The translations under genes and the position numbers were made by a program. Source: Sanghuangporus weigelae (lineage: Eukaryota > Basidiomycota > Agaricomycetes > Hymenochaetales > Hymenochaetaceae). Taken from it: 64,000 bases of DNA. This document shows positions 58,777 through 64,000 of this stretch, in pieces (the stretch's first letter is position 1; the number at the start of each line of letters is the position of its first letter). Under the pieces are notes generated by a model, which was given only the letters and a program-made list of their open reading frames with translations, was not told the DNA's origin and ran no database searches. The stretch covers positions 310,001 to 374,000 of the forward strand of contig CP137324.1 of the NCBI GenBank assembly GCA_033182465.1. Direction: 5' to 3'.

Positions 58777-60727
58777 TCACAGAGTGCCAGGGTTTCTATA
58801 AACCACGTCCAGCTTGACGAAATTGTTGTACAATTCGCCCGAAGCGAGAAGCGTATCGTTTCCAGAAGGATTCGTTTCCGGATGGAGCCACGACGCCAGA
58901 GGCTACAACCAACACCATGTAAAATCCGACGATAGAGCAACGAAAAAGGGTCGGAACAAATCAGATATTGCGAATTATGAAGAAGGAAAGAGACGAACCT
59001 CATGGAACTCAAGGAATGCGGCAGCTTCGATGGAGACGAACATATGAGCGAAGACACAGATGCAACATCAGGGAAATATTGAACCAAGGAAACAAGCAGG
59101 AGACGTACCGCCAGCATTATACCCATCGCCTTTCCCCACTTCCCCACTTCCGCCGTGAATCTTCTTCCGCGAACTGTCAGGACCGAGGAAGTTCCCCGAA
59201 TAGAACTGAACACCGGATTCTGCAGTTTAGTAATAATCGTCCATGAGCCTCCTTTTCGCGGGTAGACGTCAAGAATGGCGATTAAATATGCATACGGTTG
59301 GTGAAGAAGGACAGCTTAAGTCCAGACTTGTCCGAAGAAAGTTCGACAACTGGGGAAGATTCCGTAGGCTTGGGGTGAATAATATCCTGAACCAAATCTG
59401 TCTTCGGGAACTCGCTCAGCGGGATACGCTTCGGAACCGGCGAAGGTGCGGATTTGTCGAAAACGTAGAACTCGTCTTTTTAAGTCCGAATAGCCGAGAG
59501 GAAAGAAGAATATAAAGGTTAATGAGCTCGCTATTTTAACATGAAGTAATGTCTATTGATAACTGACCATAGCCGCCTTCAGGCCACTGATCTCCGATGC
59601 GCTTGGATTTGTGGTCGCGCGCTGTTCCCTGCACAGAAAGAAGATTACCTGTAGATAGGGCGCTCGAATCAAGCTCGACATGCTGATCAGACTGCACAAA
59701 TTATGATCGGCCCAGACGGCATTAAAACTTCACAGACCCTAGCAACTATGAGTTGGCGAACGCTCACCTTGATATGGAGTTTTTGGTCTTTGACAGAAAG
59801 GGTCGATTCGTCGCCTTTCAGACTTGCCTCGAGGTTGAAACCCCAGTGCTAACAAAATAACTTAGTAAACCTACCATACGGATGAAATGCGTATTATAAG
59901 CAAACCTGAGTAATGTTCACAGGTGTAACCTTTCCTTCATCGAGCAGCTTCGCCCTGTAGATGAAAAGAATACTTCCAAGTTGAAAATCTCCCTTGGAGT
60001 TATCAATTGCAGCCTGACTCGGATTCACTAATCCGACAAGGGTTTCGACAAGGAGTGTTCCAGGAAAGCCCTGATCACCATCCGGAGACGTGTACCGGAA
60101 GACGACAGAAGCCGGGATAGATCCGATGGAGACTTTCTCTTCGTCGCTGAAGAGGGTTGCCTGAGAGGGGTGGACGACCTCCCAATCGACATCGTCGAAT
60201 CCCTTCGGACCTCCGTGTAAGGATACTTTCGGATCCTTCTCTGATCGTTCGATACTAAAATCAAAAGTCACATTACTAGGAAGCAACTGAGTACTGACGA
60301 TTTCCTAGGGTCACAAATCGCGACTTGATCCCGTTACGTTCAACCTCGTATTCGCCCACTGGCACGCGATTCGTATAACGCCCGATAATAGTATTATGGT
60401 ACTTGTGGAATTGGCTTAGGAAGTCCTCAGGCTTTTCCGGACCGATAAGGATATCGTGGGTCTGAAAGGCGATCACAATTTACAAACTCAGCGTTTGTCG
60501 TTGTTCTAGAACATAAAGGGATGTGGGACCTTTCCATCGGCCTGCACGTAGATTCTGTGCACTGTAACACCATGAGGCAAGACCTACATAATCAGCACTA
60601 ATCAGCAGAAGTTCATTCATTTCGATGCAGATCACGGATGCGCGGGAGCTATCATCACCTCGATCGCCAAAGAAGGCGTTAATGATGGCAAAGCAAGTAC
60701 AAGTGGAGTGAAGCCAGGAGAACTCAT
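58777..60727 (-). CDS. Aldose 1-epimerase (galactose mutarotase)
   Basis: Interconverts alpha and beta anomers of hexoses such as galactose, feeding galactokinase. Exon 1 is 60659-60727 (MSSPGFTPLVLALPSLTPS), followed by LPHGVTVHRIYVQADGKTHD. Further blocks are ILIGPEKPEDFLSQFHKYHN, TIIGRYTNRVPVGEYEVERN, SLHGGPKGFDDVDWEVV, the HWGFNLEASLKGD block that carries a conserved His of the family, SDQHVELDSSALSTGNL, and near the end VQFYSGNFLGPDSSRKK with the usual acidic/aromatic region. The last exon reads LASWLHPETNPSGNDTLLAS and ends YRNPGTL. No signal peptide, so probably cytosolic. Many short introns. It is divergent from galactokinase, which supports a role in galactose use. Not every splice junction in the 3' half was placed. 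Confidence 0.87.
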
Positions 60728-61390
60728 TCTTTCAGAACTGATTCAAAGAGAGCACGATTTGGATGGAGGACGAGTACAAGAAGACTAGGACAAGCCAGTG
60801 ACTGAGTGAGGTAAACAAGCTCGGGGTAGGGCACGATGACTCCGACTTTTATCCGGTACGGCACCTGACTGCCCGGGTTCATACGACGGGTGGCAAAGAG
60901 CTATCCATATCGTGTCTTGATTCAACGCCGAGTTCTGAAAACACTGTTGGGTGATTACAACAGACGATGAGGTGGATGATACACTGATGTTCGCCGACGC
61001 CAAAACAATGCCGATCTATTCATTCACGTGACGGATCAACATGTTCATGCAGTTTTTGGTTTTCCCTCCACCGCCAACTTGACCAAGTCATGCTCCGAGT
61101 TACATACTACTCTTCTGGTCGTCAAATTGAATAATCATTTTCTTTCACTTATTCCGATATCTTATGGACGTGAAATCCGAACGCTTTTACGGCTATAGTC
61201 GGCTGCATACTCAGACCACGTGGCCGAGTCCATGCATTGCATATGCGCTGGGAGCGACTGGAACACACAATTCCGCGTGCCGTAACGGCGCGAAATTACC
61301 GCTGCACGGACTCGGATGAAATCGATATAATCGTCAGTTTCAACAACGATACATCCGCGTTGAACAACAACAACAACTACAACAACCACG
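60728..61390. promoter_or_regulatory. Shared promoter region of the galactose gene pair
   Basis: 663 bp between the divergent ATGs of the epimerase and galactokinase genes. The galactokinase leader is CAA/CAAC-rich (about 61358-61390). A CGG-N10-CCG pair at 61286-61301 is one base short of a classical Gal4 site and is not claimed as one. Confidence 0.5.
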
Positions 61391-63483
61391 ATGGCTGCCC
61401 AGGCTCCGGTGCCCGTATATACATCCCTCGACAAGTTATTTCCTGATCCCAGCATTTTGCTGAAGCAGGGGTATGTCTCTTCGTCTACTGTTTGATTTTC
61501 GTGATTATAAATTTCATCCAGAGCACGTTACAATGAACTCGCAGAAGCGTTTGAAAGTCGCTTTGGCAAGAAGCCGAAATACATCGTTAGAGCTCCAGGA
61601 CGTGTCAAGTGAGTTGAAGTCATATCGTACTCAAACTGCGCTCATATACTTTCGTAGTCTAATAGGTATTTGGTCTAGGAGTGCTGTTCTTGGTTCTGAT
61701 TAGATCCTAACGCTGTCTTCAAAGGCGAACACATTGACTATTGCCTCTTTGGCGTCCTTCCTACAGCCGTTGAGCGCGATATTCTCATGGCAGTTGGGCC
61801 CAGAGACATTGATGACGTCGGGCGCGTTACAGCGCACAACATGGATGGCAAATATGCCAGGCAGATATTTGCTCCTGTGAAATCTTCTGGAGGAGAATGG
61901 ACCTTGGATATTGACAAGACTCAGCTGAGATGGGAGAGTTATGTCAAGGCTGGTTACTATGTACGCCTCCCTTATCACTTCTCTAGTTTGAAAAGAGTCT
62001 GAAAGATTATCGCCAGGGCGTCCTAGAGAAATTCTTTAAGAATAACGATGAGCTACCCCGACCTATCGACATACTAGTTACTGGCTCTGTTCCATCGGGT
62101 TCAGGACTGTCTTCAAGCGCAGCCATGGTCGTTGCCTCGACTCTCAGCTTTCTCTCCATCAACAACAAGCTCCAAGGACTTTCAAAGGGAGATGTTGTAG
62201 AAATGACAATCAAGAATGAGACAAGAGTGGGTAAGCTATTTCATAGTCTACTGATATCTGTCGTCTTGCTGACTTCCCCTTTGCTAAGGTGTGAACAGTG
62301 GAGGGTGAGTATGATTCCTGATAGCACAATAAAGCACTTACATTAAAACCATAACACTAAAAGAATGGATCAATCTGCCTCGGTGATCTCCAATGCCGAA
62401 GCAGCACTCTATATAACCTTCTATCCGCACCTCGCGGCTGAACCCATCCCTCTTCCCATCACCTCCCCGCGATCAGTCTTCGTCTGTGCAAATTCGCTCG
62501 TCGTCTCTGACAAGGTGGTTCACGCGCCCACGCGGTACAATCTTCGCGCTTTCGAAAGTCTTGTCGCTGCACGTGTGCTCTCCCATCAACTCGGTGTGAA
62601 GATTGGTCAAAAGGAGAAACCGACTCTAAGAGAATTCTTGAATCGTTGGCTAGGTGCCTCTGACGGAGCAGAGATTAGCACAGATGAGCTGAAAAGAGGC
62701 CTCGAGAAGATCGCAGAGAAGTTAGGTGTGCTGAAACTTGTAAATAGTGATGGGAGCGATGGTACTCAGGTTGGAGTTACGAAGGACGAAATGGTCAAAT
62801 TATCAGGAATGAGTGCCGAAGACTTCGATGAAGTCTACATGTCATGGGCGAACGGTACGTAACTGGGTCTTTATTTCATTAACAGGGAACTATAATCTAA
62901 TCTATATGACCGTTCCTCAGTCAAAGCGACGCACTTCCAGCTTTATAAACGTGCCAAACACGTTTTTGCCGAGTCGCTACTCGTACTGAAATTCCGTGAA
63001 GTCTGTCTCCGTGCAGCAGCCTCGCAGGGTGGTCCAAATGATACGACAAGCATCTTACACGAGCTTGGACAGCTGCTGGACGAATCGCAAGAAAACTGCT
63101 CGAAGCTGTGCGAGTCCTCGTGTCCTGAGGTTGACCTGCTGTGCCGCTTGGCAAAAGAGGCGGGTGCTTATGGGAGTCGCATAACCGGTTCGTGTACTCG
63201 CTATTGCGTTCATTGCAAACTCCTCTCCCTAACGCATATTACTCTTTATATTTAGGCGCCGGATGGGGTGGATGCACGGTCTCCCTAGTTGAGGAAGCTC
63301 GCGTCCCCGAGTTTATCGAGAAACTCAAAGCCACGTACCCTCCGTACCACGGACTCGAGGGAGAAAAGTTGGCTGAAGTAATCTTTGCTACCAAGCCGAG
63401 CAACGGAGCGAGCGGTAAGAGAATCATATTATCTTCGTCGATTGCTTATAACACACATCATCTTTGCAGTGTTTGTGCTCTGA
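61391..63483 (+). CDS. GAL1: Galactokinase
   Basis: GHMP kinase that phosphorylates alpha-D-galactose at C1 with ATP, the first committed Leloir step. Ten exons: 61391-61470, 61522-61608, 61658-61665, 61725-61960, 61987-62230, 62289-62304, 62364-62854, 62921-63187, 63256-63414, 63470-63483, 533 aa. It starts MAAQAPVPVYTSLDKLFP. The galactokinase signature APGRVNLIGEHIDY is assembled across an 8-nt micro-exon (TCTAATAG). The ATP-binding GHMP motif is VPSGSGLSSSAAM. The motif GVNSGGMDQSAS is assembled across a 16-nt micro-exon. The third GHMP motif is GSRITGAGWGGCTVSL. All catalytic motifs are intact. Length fits the fungal enzymes. The 61960 to 61987 intron is only 26 nt if the acceptor is TCTAG; an acceptor at GAAAAG (61995) would make it 35 nt and drop three residues. 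Confidence 0.95.
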
Positions 63484-64000
63484 TCGGTCTGGAATTGTAG
63501 AAGACGAAGGATGGATAACCGACAAAAATCACAGCTCCTTCTCATTTTTGTATTTCTAGTTTGATTGAGCCCCTAAATTCTCCCTTATTTCAAGAGCTTT
63601 TCTCCGCGACGCAAGAGTTTTTGGTCTTCGCAGACTGCCTTTTAGCCATCCAGGTAGGCACATTCAGTCAGTATAGAAAGGACTTCGAGTGAGTCCAATA
63701 TTCCCTCGTTCAAAGGATAGATCATATTGTCTGTTCTTGGAGAGGGGAGATATTGCGATATATATATATATATATATTCGAGCCACTCACTTCTGTACGA
63801 GGGAATGAGACATTCATAAGGACGCTCGACCTATGTCCTAAGGACTATATTTTTTTAATCGCTATTGATATTCTCTTCTAACACACCGACTTACCCGATC
63901 TTTTTACGACTTCCATCATTTAACCAAATGACGTCTTTACGATGTGATTGGGTACCACTAGCCCATATCCGTTTTACTAGTTCCTCTCTTCTAATCTAGA
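63484..64000. other. 3' region of galactokinase and flank
   Basis: Presumed 3' UTR and intergenic DNA, AT-rich, with an (AT)10 microsatellite at 63758-63777. No gene seen up to the window edge. Confidence 0.55.
63758..63777. repeat. (AT)10 microsatellite
   Basis: Ten AT units downstream of galactokinase. Confidence 0.85.

Noticed and set aside
61286-61301. CGG...CCG pair between the galactose genes as a Gal4 site
   Set aside because: The spacer is 10, not 11, and one such match is expected by chance in a GC-balanced promoter.

Overview
The window looks like nuclear DNA of a filamentous basidiomycete, probably an agaricomycete mushroom. Genes are dense and cut by many 48-70 nt introns with GT...AG ends. 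The protein set is fungal: Zn2Cys6 and Sfp1-like regulators, a DUF7918 protein, and a 'macrofage activating glycoprotein'-type GPI protein. There is one intron-bearing tRNA-Leu and one young Ty1/copia retrotransposon. Exon boundaries below were worked out by hand from splice sites and frame. For most genes the spliced length was checked to be a multiple of three.

Layout, left to right. 1-2237 (-): Sfp1-like C2H2 regulator, cut by the window edge. 4744-6763 (-): Aro8-type PLP aminotransferase. 7383-13282: a nearly whole Ty1/copia element with 154-bp LTRs and a 5-bp target duplication, inserted just upstream of ORC1 (13427-16142, +). Then ribosomal protein eS10 (16778-17283), a C2H2 plus RING protein (18076-20760) and an Hsp20-like protein (21143-22281, -).

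22.9-34.5 kb is a tandem array of one medium-chain dehydrogenase/reductase (MDR) family. It has three intact genes, two full-length pseudogenes and four eroded fragments. A fourth intact relative sits alone at 48818-50086 (-). A 54-bp-arm hairpin (32328-32457) lies inside the array.

34.8-42.4 kb holds a cysteine-rich membrane protein and two large intronless genes that appear to be paralogues of an unrecognised family. A tRNA-Leu(CAA) follows, then the GPI glycoprotein (-), ribosomal protein uL4 (+), a DUF7918 protein (+), the lone MDR gene (-), a SARAF homologue (+) and a Zn2Cys6 transcription factor (-). The window closes with a divergent Leloir-pathway pair: aldose 1-epimerase (58777-60727, -) and galactokinase (61391-63483, +). 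The first interconverts galactose anomers and the second phosphorylates alpha-galactose, so a shared promoter of about 660 bp makes sense.

The points I find most worth following are the MDR array with a sharp gene-conversion patch, the intronless paralogue pair, micro-exons of 6, 8 and 16 nt inside conserved domains, the long hairpin, and the retroelement 139 bp from the ORC1 start codon.
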